A DNA stretch of 43,342 nt from Blautia luti (GTDB taxonomy: Bacteria > Bacillota > Clostridia > Lachnospirales > Lachnospiraceae). The position numbers were made by a program, and so were the translations under genes. The notes under the pieces were generated by a model. That model was not told where the DNA came from, searched no databases, and worked only from the letters and a program-made list of their open reading frames with translations. Location: assembly GCF_013304735.1 (NCBI RefSeq), contig NZ_JAAITI010000028.1:1-43342 (forward strand), given 5' to 3'. Below, piece after piece: positions 13,837 to 21,031 of the stretch (positions are counted from its first letter, which is position 1; each line of letters starts with the position of its first letter).

Positions 13837-15006
13837 ATGTTCAGATGTCAACCCGGATATACCCTCCGGAAAATCAAAGATACCTGTTACCTGCTGCCAT
13901 ATGGCCAGCAGATCGCAGACCAGAAAAAAAGCTTTATCCTCAATGAGACCAGCTCATTTTTATGGAATATTCTGCAGCACAATGAAGGAGCAGAACCAGA
14001 GGAGCTGGTAAAACTGCTTGCCAGGGTTTATCAGCTGGATGAATCTTTTTTCCCTGAACTGTGCAGTGATGTGATGGATTTTCTTACACAGCTTACAGGC
14101 CTGGGAATGATCACAGAAGATCTCCATCCGATTTCCAAAGAACCTTCCGGCTCTATGGTCATTGCCGGGATCACAATGAAGCTATATGGTCCCCGGGAAC
14201 TGTTTTCCAAATGTTTCGAGCCCTTTTATAAAAAGTTTTCTGCGGAACCAGATCAGATACTTGAGCTGATCACTGCACCTCCGGCCAGCCGCTGTTATGA
14301 GCAGGTTCTTCTGCAGAATTCTGAAATGACTATCTTCGAAAATTCTGACCGCTACGTTGTTCTTTTTCCTCAGATGCAGAATATTTACGAAGCTCACATG
14401 CTCAAGGATGGTTCCTATGTGCGGATCCACTGCCATGCCCAGGCAACTGAGCTTAATACAGACAACCTGTTCCACGCAATACGCCTGTTTTTTCTTTTTA
14501 TTGCGCAGAAAAAAGGGCTCTTTGCCATTCATTCCGCATCCATTCTTTACCATGATAAGGCCTGGCTTTTTTCCGGGCATTCGGGAATGGGAAAATCAAC
14601 TCATACAGCTTTATGGCATGAGCTTTTTGGCACGCCGTATCTGAACGGAGATCTGAATCTTCTGGGATTCGAAGACGGTCATATCACTGTTTACGGAATT
14701 CCCTGGTGCGGAACCTCGGAGATTTTTACTACAGAACAATATGAGCTCGGAGGGATCGTGCTCCTGGGGCAGGACTCGCAGACAGACCGACTGGAAAAAT
14801 TACCTCCTTCGGAAAAAATCCTCCGGGTTATGCAGCGTATGATTTCTCCTGCCTGGAAAGAAATTCAGCTTACCAGAAACCTGTCCTTTGCAGAAAAAAT
14901 CGCAGACTGCGTGCCAGTGCTCCATTTTCTGTGCACAAAAAATCCTTCTGCTGCCTATACTATTAAGAACGCCATTGACCTGCGGAGGAGCTGCAATGAA
15001 AGATAA
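13837..15006 (+). CDS. PqqD-domain / HPr-kinase-like fusion protein
   Basis: Residues about 4-92 resemble a PqqD/RRE peptide-binding domain (FILNETSSFLWNILQHN, then EELVKLLARVY and FLTQLTGLGMI). The C-terminal half is HPr-kinase-like, with Walker A GHSGMGKST at 247-255, preceded by AIHSASILYHDKAWLFSG and followed by YLNGDLNLLGFEDG and YGIPWCG. Kinases of this subgroup phosphorylate lasso-peptide precursors in paeninodin-type clusters (established knowledge); fusion to a PqqD domain suggests that it recognises a leader peptide directly (inference). I start at the ATG at 13837, with AAAGGAAA upstream, not at an upstream in-frame ATG inside the promoter. It overlaps the ABC gene by 11 nt, so the two are coupled. 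Confidence 0.8.
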   Translation: MFRCQPGYTLRKIKDTCYLLPYGQQIADQKKSFILNETSSFLWNILQHNEGAEPEELVKLLARVYQLDESFFPELCSDVMDFLTQLTGLGMITEDLHPISKEPSGSMVIAGITMKLYGPRELFSKCFEPFYKKFSAEPDQILELITAPPASRCYEQVLLQNSEMTIFENSDRYVVLFPQMQNIYEAHMLKDGSYVRIHCHAQATELNTDNLFHAIRLFFLFIAQKKGLFAIHSASILYHDKAWLFSGHSGMGKSTHTALWHELFGTPYLNGDLNLLGFEDGHITVYGIPWCGTSEIFTTEQYELGGIVLLGQDSQTDRLEKLPPSEKILRVMQRMISPAWKEIQLTRNLSFAEKIADCVPVLHFLCTKNPSAAYTIKNAIDLRRSCNER

Positions 15007-16765
15007 AATATTTCTGGTCTGGAAGCATCTGAAACAGGGCACCTTGAAAAAAATATGGAAACAGACCTTATGGATCTATCAGTACGGCAAACGTTACTGG
15101 AAAGCTATGATCCTCTATACTTTGCTTGGAATTACCGGAACCGGCGTTTCCCTGATCTCCAGCCTGATCTCCAAAGATCTGGTCGATATCATCACCGGCC
15201 ACCAGACCGGAAAACTTCTGAGTACTTTTGCTGCAATGATCGGTTTTTCCGTAGCCAATATCCTGGTTTCACAGGCTTCCGGATATGCCTCCACATTTAT
15301 TAATTTAAAGGTGGATTCAGAGATCAAAAACGATATTTTTTCCAAAATGCTGGTGACTGACTGGGAATCTCTTACGGATTACCATACCGGCGATCTGGTG
15401 ACACGGTGGAGCTCCGATGCTTCCAATATTTCCAGCGGAATCCTGAACTGGATACCAAACCTGATCATTTATACGTTCCGTTTTATCAGTGCTCTCGCAA
15501 TCGTACTTTACTATGATCCTACCTTTGCGTTGTTCGCACTGCTTGGAATACCGTTCAGCGCACTGCTTTCCAGACCGCTTCTTCGGCGTATGCGGGATAA
15601 TAACCAGCGAAGTGCTGCCATGAATGCAAAGCTCTACGGATTTAACCAGGAGGCCTTTTCCAATATCCAGACCATCAAAGCTTTTGACCTGATCCATTTT
15701 TACACGGACAAACTGAAATCTCTTCAGAAAGATTATATCGATATGAGGCTGGATTTCCAGAAAATGTCCATCCTGACCTCTGTCCTTATGTCCATTATCG
15801 GTTTTATCGTATCGTACAGCTGTTATGGCTGGGGAATTTACCGTGTGTGGAGCAATGCGATCAGTTACGGAACCATGACCATGTTTCTTTCTCTTTCCGG
15901 CACGCTGACAAGTGCAGTGAATTCCCTGGTCAGCCTGATTCCTTCTGCGATCTCACTGACGATCTCTGCCGGCCGACTGATGGATATCGTGGAAATGCCC
16001 CAGGAGGATTACAGCCAGGATTCTGCTGTCCGAAGCTTCGAAAAGCAGTATCGGGAGGAGGGAATCGGCCTGAATATGCAGGATCTCAGCTATACTTATC
16101 ATAACGGAACTTCTGTTTTTGCCAACGCTTCCATGGAGGCTTATCCTCATGAGATCGTTGCCCTGGTCGGGCCTTCCGGCGAAGGTAAGACAACTATGCT
16201 GCGTCTGATTTTGTCCCTTCTGGCGCCACAGACCGGTTCTTTCCATGTCTGTGCGGGCAAAAATCACTCGAATATGCTGGATATGTCACCGTCTACCAGA
16301 AAGCTATTTTCCTATGTGCCTCAGGGAAACACCATGTTTTCAGGAACGATTGCTGAAAATATGCGAAATGTGAAGCAGGATGCCACAGATGAAGAAATTA
16401 TCGAGGCACTGAAACTGGCATGTGCATGGGATTTCGTGGAAAAGCTTCCGGATGGAATCGAAAGCGTCATTAAAGAACGGGGCGGCGGTTTCTCAGAGGG
16501 CCAGGCCCAGAGACTTTCCATTGCCAGGGCACTCCTCAGAAAATCTCCGATCCTTCTGCTGGATGAAGCAACTTCCGCGCTGGATGTGGCCACAGAACGT
16601 AAAGTTCTCAGAAATATCATGCAGGATACTTACCCCCGAACCTGTATCGTGACAACTCATCGGCCTACGGTCTTAAATATCTGTACGCGGGTTTATGCGA
16701 TACGGGATAAGAGGTGCGAGGTGCTTGGGGATGGGGAGATTCAGAAGATGGTGAAGGAGTTCTGA
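14996..16765 (+). CDS. ABC exporter, fused membrane and ATPase domains (peptide type)
   Basis: The 589-residue half-transporter has about six membrane helices (roughly 35-330) and an ATPase domain with Walker A GPSGEGKTT at 392-400, signature FSEGQ at 499-503 in place of LSGGQ, and Walker B ILLLDEATS near 519-527. There is no N-terminal C39 peptidase domain, so leader removal must come from elsewhere, probably the nearby S26-type peptidase. The start at 14996 has GGAGG 8 nt upstream and overlaps the kinase gene by 11 nt. Likely role is export of the precursor product as a homodimer. Confidence 0.9.
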   Translation: MKDKIFLVWKHLKQGTLKKIWKQTLWIYQYGKRYWKAMILYTLLGITGTGVSLISSLISKDLVDIITGHQTGKLLSTFAAMIGFSVANILVSQASGYASTFINLKVDSEIKNDIFSKMLVTDWESLTDYHTGDLVTRWSSDASNISSGILNWIPNLIIYTFRFISALAIVLYYDPTFALFALLGIPFSALLSRPLLRRMRDNNQRSAAMNAKLYGFNQEAFSNIQTIKAFDLIHFYTDKLKSLQKDYIDMRLDFQKMSILTSVLMSIIGFIVSYSCYGWGIYRVWSNAISYGTMTMFLSLSGTLTSAVNSLVSLIPSAISLTISAGRLMDIVEMPQEDYSQDSAVRSFEKQYREEGIGLNMQDLSYTYHNGTSVFANASMEAYPHEIVALVGPSGEGKTTMLRLILSLLAPQTGSFHVCAGKNHSNMLDMSPSTRKLFSYVPQGNTMFSGTIAENMRNVKQDATDEEIIEALKLACAWDFVEKLPDGIESVIKERGGGFSEGQAQRLSIARALLRKSPILLLDEATSALDVATERKVLRNIMQDTYPRTCIVTTHRPTVLNICTRVYAIRDKRCEVLGDGEIQKMVKEF

Positions 16766-16815
16766 GCTGCGATATAATCGGCCTGATTTTTAATCATTAA
16801 CTTGTCAAATGTGTT

Positions 16816-16864
16816 AAAAAATCCCCCACAGAAATGGTTGCCTGTTTCTGTGGAGGATTTTTTA
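16816..16864. terminator. Bidirectional intrinsic terminator
   Basis: AATCCCCCACAGAAA (16820-16834) pairs with TTTCTGTGGAGGATT (16844-16858), 14 of 15 positions, with T runs on both strands. It ends the kinase-ABC operon on the plus strand and lies just past the frameshifted precursor gene on the minus strand. Confidence 0.88.
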
Positions 16865-16886
16865 TATTTGAATCATTCTGATCTAA

Positions 16887-17106
16887 TTAGTCTGTGATGC
16901 TGACACCGGTAATTGCAAGGCCTGTATCAGCTGTTACAACTAAATCGCCGAAGTCGATATTGTCGCTTGGATTCTGATGATAGCCTAATTGCACCTTAAG
17001 CGTTGGTGTTCCATTTCCTGAAATCAGTCCTGCTCCACTAGCCGCATACACACCCTCAGCCATCCCTGCATCAACAAAAAACCACCGGTTTCTCGTATAC
17101 CTTCAC
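16887..17106 (-). pseudogene. Second precursor-like gene, frameshifted
   Basis: From a GTG at 17106 with GGGAG 8 nt upstream, the minus strand reads VKVYEKPVVF. It then needs a -1 nt correction in a run of six T to continue VDAGMAEGVYAASGAGLISG and a further 44 residues ending GVSITD. The leader matches the intact precursor at 17269-17649 (KMYKKPIVTVDAGLAEGVYAASG), while the remainder is much shorter and different. The total of 220 nt is 73 codons plus one base. It is either a decaying paralogue, a phase-variable homopolymer, or a sequencing error in the T run. Confidence 0.8.
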
Positions 17107-17268
17107 GTTAATCTCCCACCACATCTTACACTATCAAATAAAACAGATATTCACCTTCCACCTCACTGAATATTCATAAATCCAATCTCTCAACATTCGT
17201 GTCAAGTGAATAAAATCATCCGCATCCGATACATAGCTCTGCACCGAATAACTGATTCGCAGATTCAG

Positions 17269-17649
17269 TTAGTTCACAGAGTATGTAAATCCAGTCATCT
17301 TCAGATCATCAATACTTGTTCCGTGATTCAGATGAATTCCGATCGTCAGTGGATTACTTGCTGTACTTGCGAATGTAAATGTCGCTGTCTTTCCTGACCA
17401 AGAAGTCTGTACAGATGCATCGTCTGTCTCTGCCTGATCCACAGTATCATTAAATGTAACATTCAGTGTGATCGTCCCGTCAATACCAGACCAGTCGGCC
17501 ATTGCAAGGCCTTTACCGCCATTAGTTCCCCAACGATCCCATACACCATGATATGTTACATTCAGTGTACCCTTTGCACCGCTTGCCGCATATACACCTT
17601 CTGCCAGTCCGGCATCAACAGTTACTATCGGTTTTTTATACATTTTCAT
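17269..17649 (-). CDS. Candidate exported precursor peptide with VDAGxAEGVYAASG leader
   Basis: The 126-residue product starts MKMYKKPIVTVDAGLAEGVY and continues with a Ser/Thr/Gly/Asn/Asp-rich, cysteine-free, beta-strand-like region (TLNVTYHGVWDRWG, then TITLNVTFNDTVD and TATFTFASTASNPLTIGIHL) ending TGFTYSVN. The shared leader in a second, otherwise different gene nearby argues that the leader is recognised by a common machine and cut near VYAASG; VYA followed by A would suit a signal-peptidase-like site. Lack of Cys argues against lanthipeptide or sactipeptide chemistry; many Ser/Thr would suit a kinase. RBS AAGGAAA. It has its own promoter at 17712-17740. I do not recognise the family with certainty. 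Confidence 0.7.
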   Translation of the reverse strand: MKMYKKPIVTVDAGLAEGVYAASGAKGTLNVTYHGVWDRWGTNGGKGLAMADWSGIDGTITLNVTFNDTVDQAETDDASVQTSWSGKTATFTFASTASNPLTIGIHLNHGTSIDDLKMTGFTYSVN

Positions 17650-17711
17650 ATTTTATTTTCCTTTCTTATGCCATCAAAAGCTAGTAATTTATCTGTTTCA
17701 TCTTTTCTTTT

Positions 17712-17740
17712 ATGATATCTATCAGACCCTTGAAAGTCAA
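17712..17740 (-). promoter_or_regulatory. Promoter of the precursor gene
   Basis: TTGACT and TATCAT with a 17-nt spacer on the minus strand, about 60 nt upstream of the precursor ATG. It is one of the best -35 elements in the window, suggesting high expression of the precursor. Confidence 0.7.
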
Positions 17741-17793
17741 GTATTCTTATAAAAAATATTGTGCTGTTTCTGACACGTTTCTGTCAGTTATTG

Positions 17794-17822
17794 TTGTTCT
17801 TTATTTACAGGAATGCTATAAT
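17794..17822 (+). promoter_or_regulatory. Promoter of the S26 peptidase gene
   Basis: TTGTTC, 17-nt spacer, then TATAAT with an extended TG (TGCTATAAT). A leader of about 95 nt follows before the ATG at 17922. It is divergent from the precursor promoter, so the precursor and peptidase share one control region. Confidence 0.7.
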
Positions 17823-17921
17823 ACGCTCTAACTAGGCAAACAAAATCCTCTTCATCGAGCAGATACTCTGCCGGGTACAACCAAACACACCAATATTATA
17901 CCAAATTTAAGGACGAGCACC

Positions 17922-18386
17922 ATGAACAATACATCCCAAACATCACCGAAAATCGATCTGGAGCAGCTTCTCCGTGACGGAAATATCATTCGCATCAAAC
18001 CACAGGGCTACAGCATGTACCCTCTTCTTATTCCCGGCCGGGATGAAGCCCTGATCCAGCAGACAGCTTCCACAGACTGCCGCAGAAATGATGTAGTTCT
18101 TTACCGCCGTGACCGGAGTATCCTTGTGCTCCACCGCATCGATAAGATCACAGAAGAGGGCTTTTTTATGGTTGGTGATAATCAGTGGGAAATTGAAGGC
18201 CCGCTTCGTTCTGATCAGATTATCGGAAAACTTGTAGCTTTTGTACGCAATGGACGGGAGATTTCCGCACAGAATCCTTTTTATCGTTTTCTGTCCTCTG
18301 TGTGGCTTTTGATGCTGCCGGTTCGTCCTTTCTGTTTTCGTTTAACTGCATTTTTTCGCCGGATCTGCCGAAAGCCAAACTCTTAG
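17922..18386 (+). CDS. S24/S26-family signal-peptidase-like protein, Ser-His type
   Basis: The 154-residue protein has the S26 core: GYSMYPLL with nucleophile Ser31, then DVVLYRRDRSILVLHRI with His71, and FFMVGDNQWEIEGPL with Asp86. The usual bacterial general-base Lys is replaced by the His seen in SipW/ER-type signal peptidases (established distinction). There is one C-terminal hydrophobic segment (about 126-146) instead of the usual N-terminal anchor. In this context it probably removes the VDAGxAEGVYAASG leader (inference). RBS AAGGACGAG. Its stop lies 2 nt from the stop of the convergent PqqD gene. Confidence 0.78.
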   Translation: MNNTSQTSPKIDLEQLLRDGNIIRIKPQGYSMYPLLIPGRDEALIQQTASTDCRRNDVVLYRRDRSILVLHRIDKITEEGFFMVGDNQWEIEGPLRSDQIIGKLVAFVRNGREISAQNPFYRFLSSVWLLMLPVRPFCFRLTAFFRRICRKPNS

Positions 18387-18388
18387 GC

Positions 18389-18652
18389 TCACAGAAGAAT
18401 TCCTTTTTCCCGGAAAGTTTTTACCACATTTTTCACATCCTCGTAAACCTCGGATGCTTCTATCCCATATTCGTTTCCAACCAGCTGTGCCAATTCTTCA
18501 ATATCTTCTGCCTGATCTGCATGGATATAAATAAATCCTGCTGTTTCGCTTAAGGAGATCACCTCATTGACTTCCTCTGTTCTTTCTCCCACCGGAAGCA
18601 CAATATACTCATCTTCCAGTTCTTTTACAATATATCCTTCTGTCTTTTTCAT
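18389..18652 (-). CDS. Stand-alone PqqD family leader-binding protein
   Basis: The 87-residue protein (MKKTEGYIVKELEDEYIVLP, then EVISLSETAGFIYIHADQAEDIEELAQLVGNEYGIE and EDVKNVVKTFREKGIL) has the PqqD pattern: a beta hairpin with YIVLPVG, the ISLSETAGFIY helix and a three-helix end. Such RiPP recognition elements bind leader peptides and present them to enzymes. I start at the ATG at 18652 with AGGGGAGG upstream. It is transcribed opposite to its neighbours and is divergent from the nucleotidyltransferase gene. It may share the leader ligand with the PqqD half of the kinase fusion. Confidence 0.85.
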   Translation of the reverse strand: MKKTEGYIVKELEDEYIVLPVGERTEEVNEVISLSETAGFIYIHADQAEDIEELAQLVGNEYGIEASEVYEDVKNVVKTFREKGILL

Positions 18653-18726
18653 TTTTTCCTCCCCTTTATTTCCAAATATATTCATGATATACTTACTATT
18701 ATTTTATACCTTTTCAGGAGATCAAC

Positions 18727-19920
18727 ATGGAGCAAATATACCAAACTTATCTGAACATAATAAAAAATATCTGCACAGATTCCAACGATCCTGTTTCTGT
18801 CACACCGGAGCAGTTTCCGGCTCTGGCGAACCTGGCACAGGAGCACTGTACCGTTCCCTTCGTGCTTCCCTGTCTCAGATCAGCTTCTGTTTATCCTTCC
18901 ATGAAGCACAAGGTAAAAGAAATGATGCTGAATTACTATCAGATCGAACATTTTACCCGGACTACCGTATCTCTCCTGAAAGAGAACCATATTGACTGCT
19001 ACCTTCTGAAGGGTTTAAGTCTTGCCGACTGCTATCCTGTCCCGGAGTATCGCAAGCTGGGAGATCTTGACCTTTATCTGGCCGAACCGGAAATGCTTTC
19101 TCAGGCACAGACTGTTCTGGAATCCAACGGATACATTCTCCAGGACGAGCTCAGTGATCATCATGTAACTTACTATTATACATTTCCAAAAACCGGACGC
19201 CGTTTTATCCTGGAGCTTCATTACAGAGTTGTCGGACAGTACCAGTACAGCCGAACCAATGAGATCGTAGATCTCGTTTATTCACCGACACAGCTGAAGA
19301 AATCATCTCAGATGATCCATGGATACAGCTATACAGTCCTGCCGCCAACAGAATACGTTTTTTACATGATCCATCACATGCTGAAACACTATCTGTACAG
19401 CGGATTCGGAATCCGGCTTCTCTGCGATTTCACTTTTTATCTGAAACGTCATGAATCCGAAATTGATTTTGACCAGATACATACATGGTGCAGGGAATCG
19501 CGGATCAGCCATCTCTATGAGATCATTCTGGAAAGCTGCCGGATATATCTCGGGCTCCCGGATTCCATAGATCCCCAGACCCACTACGATACCTCTGACT
19601 GTCAGGATTTTATCACACAGATCTTGAAAGACGGTGACATGGGAACCGATGTTTCACAGACTCTGGTGGGAAGCAGCTCCTACCAGAAAGTCAACCTGTT
19701 TACCTATTTCCGTGAAGGTCATGTCCAGATGAAAGTCCGCTTCCCAAAAGCCAGCCACTTCCCGATCCTCTGGCCGGTACTCTGGGTGATCACTTTCGTC
19801 TGCTTCATCCGCAACACCTACAAAGTACGGAATACAACCTTCCTGCAGACACTTCGTAATTTCAAAAAAAGCAACCAGAAAACAAAACTTGTCAAAATTT
19901 TTGAAAACAGCGATTCCTGA
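18727..19920 (+). CDS. PF14907-type nucleotidyltransferase
   Basis: The 397-residue protein matches the uncharacterised nucleotidyltransferase family found in RiPP and lasso-peptide clusters. It has CYLLKGLSLADCYPVPEYRK followed by LGDLDLYL, with K95 and the metal-binding pair D113/D115, then FILELHYRV, and EYVFYMIHHMLKHYLYSGFG with RLLCDFTFYLKRH in the helical half. Related proteins in lasso clusters are thought to add nucleotides to phosphorylated peptides. A near C-terminal hydrophobic stretch (FPILWPVLWVITFVCFI, about 345-362) may attach it to the membrane. RBS CAGGAG, 6 nt before ATG. A terminator overlaps its stop codon. Confidence 0.82.
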   Translation: MEQIYQTYLNIIKNICTDSNDPVSVTPEQFPALANLAQEHCTVPFVLPCLRSASVYPSMKHKVKEMMLNYYQIEHFTRTTVSLLKENHIDCYLLKGLSLADCYPVPEYRKLGDLDLYLAEPEMLSQAQTVLESNGYILQDELSDHHVTYYYTFPKTGRRFILELHYRVVGQYQYSRTNEIVDLVYSPTQLKKSSQMIHGYSYTVLPPTEYVFYMIHHMLKHYLYSGFGIRLLCDFTFYLKRHESEIDFDQIHTWCRESRISHLYEIILESCRIYLGLPDSIDPQTHYDTSDCQDFITQILKDGDMGTDVSQTLVGSSSYQKVNLFTYFREGHVQMKVRFPKASHFPILWPVLWVITFVCFIRNTYKVRNTTFLQTLRNFKKSNQKTKLVKIFENSDS

Positions 19921-19938
19921 GTGGGAGTCACTGTTTTT
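19906..19938 (+). terminator. Terminator of the nucleotidyltransferase gene
   Basis: AACAGCGATTCC pairs with GGAGTCACTGTT (one wobble, one mismatch) around a 6-nt loop that contains the stop codon, followed by TTTTGT. It may also serve the convergent glycosyltransferase operon. Confidence 0.75.
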
Positions 19939-19945
19939 GTATTAC

Positions 19946-21031
19946 CTATTCCCTGATCCCGGTATCAGAAAGTCTTTCATCTACTTTCTGCGTAATCAAA
20001 ATTTTAACACCCACAGACATCAGCAGGTACCATTTTGATTTCATTCCAAAAGAAAAAATCCGTATCATAGCCTTCCACATCCACTGATTGATCTGAAGCG
20101 GCCGTTTTCTATCTGCCAGTTCACAAAAAACTTTCTTTCCCACTGGATGATCACCATATTCTTTCAGTATTTTATGGATTGCTCTTAATCTTTTTTTGCG
20201 CTGCATATATTCCATTTTAGCATCAAAAAATGCAGCAAAAAAAATCAAATATCTGGTGAGTGATATATATTCCACAGGCTCTTTATTCTTCTTCTCAATC
20301 CATCCCTTCAGCTCATATGCTATCTTAAACCAGTTCTCTGTGGAATCCGAACGATACTGCCAGGAAACTGATACATCATTTTTTCTGTAGACATATCCTA
20401 CATCTTCCAGAAAAACATACTTTGGATTGCAGATATAGCACTGCATATTGAATAATTTATCTTCCGCATAAGAAATCTCTGTAAAAATAATCTGATTCTT
20501 CTTCAGAAATTCACTTCTGTAAAGCTTTCCCCATACATACGAAAGTGTTCCCACAGAAAAGAATCCCCGAAACCTGAATTCCTCTGATAAAGGACTGCAC
20601 AATGCAAATGACTCATGTTTCGATGCCGGAAGAATCTTATCCTCCCATAATCTTGCATAATTACTTACTACAATATCTGCACCTGTAGGTTCAGCAATAC
20701 TTATATATTTACGGAATATTTCTGTATCCGGAAGATAATCATCTGCATCCGCAAACACAATATAATCACCCTTTGCCAGTTTCAATCCTCTGTTTCTCGC
20801 AGGTCCGGGACCTTTTCCAGGGCCTTTGATCATACGGATTTCCGGATATTTCTTTTCATATTCCCGGATAATATCCGGACTTTTATCCTCCGAACCATTT
20901 TCTACCAAAATGATTTCCCAGTTTTTATAGCTTTGATCTATAATACTATTCAGCGTTTCTCTTATATATTTCTCTGCATTATACACAGATATGATCACGG
21001 AAATTTTACAATTCTTTTCAGTAAACTCCAT
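19946..21031 (-). CDS. GT2 family glycosyltransferase
   Basis: The GT-A fold starts KISVIISVYNAEKYIRETLN and continues IILVENGSEDKSPDIIREY, ARNRGLKLAKGDYIVFADAD with the DxD motif (DADD), and SYAEDKLFNMQCYICNPKY with the acceptor-side acidic residues. It is likely to add one sugar to a lipid-linked chain at the cytosolic membrane face. I start at the ATG at 21031 (GGAGAG just upstream), overlapping the flippase gene by 37 nt; the open frame continues further only inside that gene. It is the last gene of the polysaccharide locus, with the terminator shared at 19906-19938. Confidence 0.85.
   Translation of the reverse strand: MEFTEKNCKISVIISVYNAEKYIRETLNSIIDQSYKNWEIILVENGSEDKSPDIIREYEKKYPEIRMIKGPGKGPGPARNRGLKLAKGDYIVFADADDYLPDTEIFRKYISIAEPTGADIVVSNYARLWEDKILPASKHESFALCSPLSEEFRFRGFFSVGTLSYVWGKLYRSEFLKKNQIIFTEISYAEDKLFNMQCYICNPKYVFLEDVGYVYRKNDVSVSWQYRSDSTENWFKIAYELKGWIEKKNKEPVEYISLTRYLIFFAAFFDAKMEYMQRKKRLRAIHKILKEYGDHPVGKKVFCELADRKRPLQINQWMWKAMIRIFSFGMKSKWYLLMSVGVKILITQKVDERLSDTGIRE

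Noticed and set aside
13837-19920. Lanthipeptide, sactipeptide or classical lasso cluster.
   Set aside because: No LanB/C/M, radical SAM, asparagine-synthetase-like cyclase or transglutaminase-like protease is present, and the precursor has no Cys.
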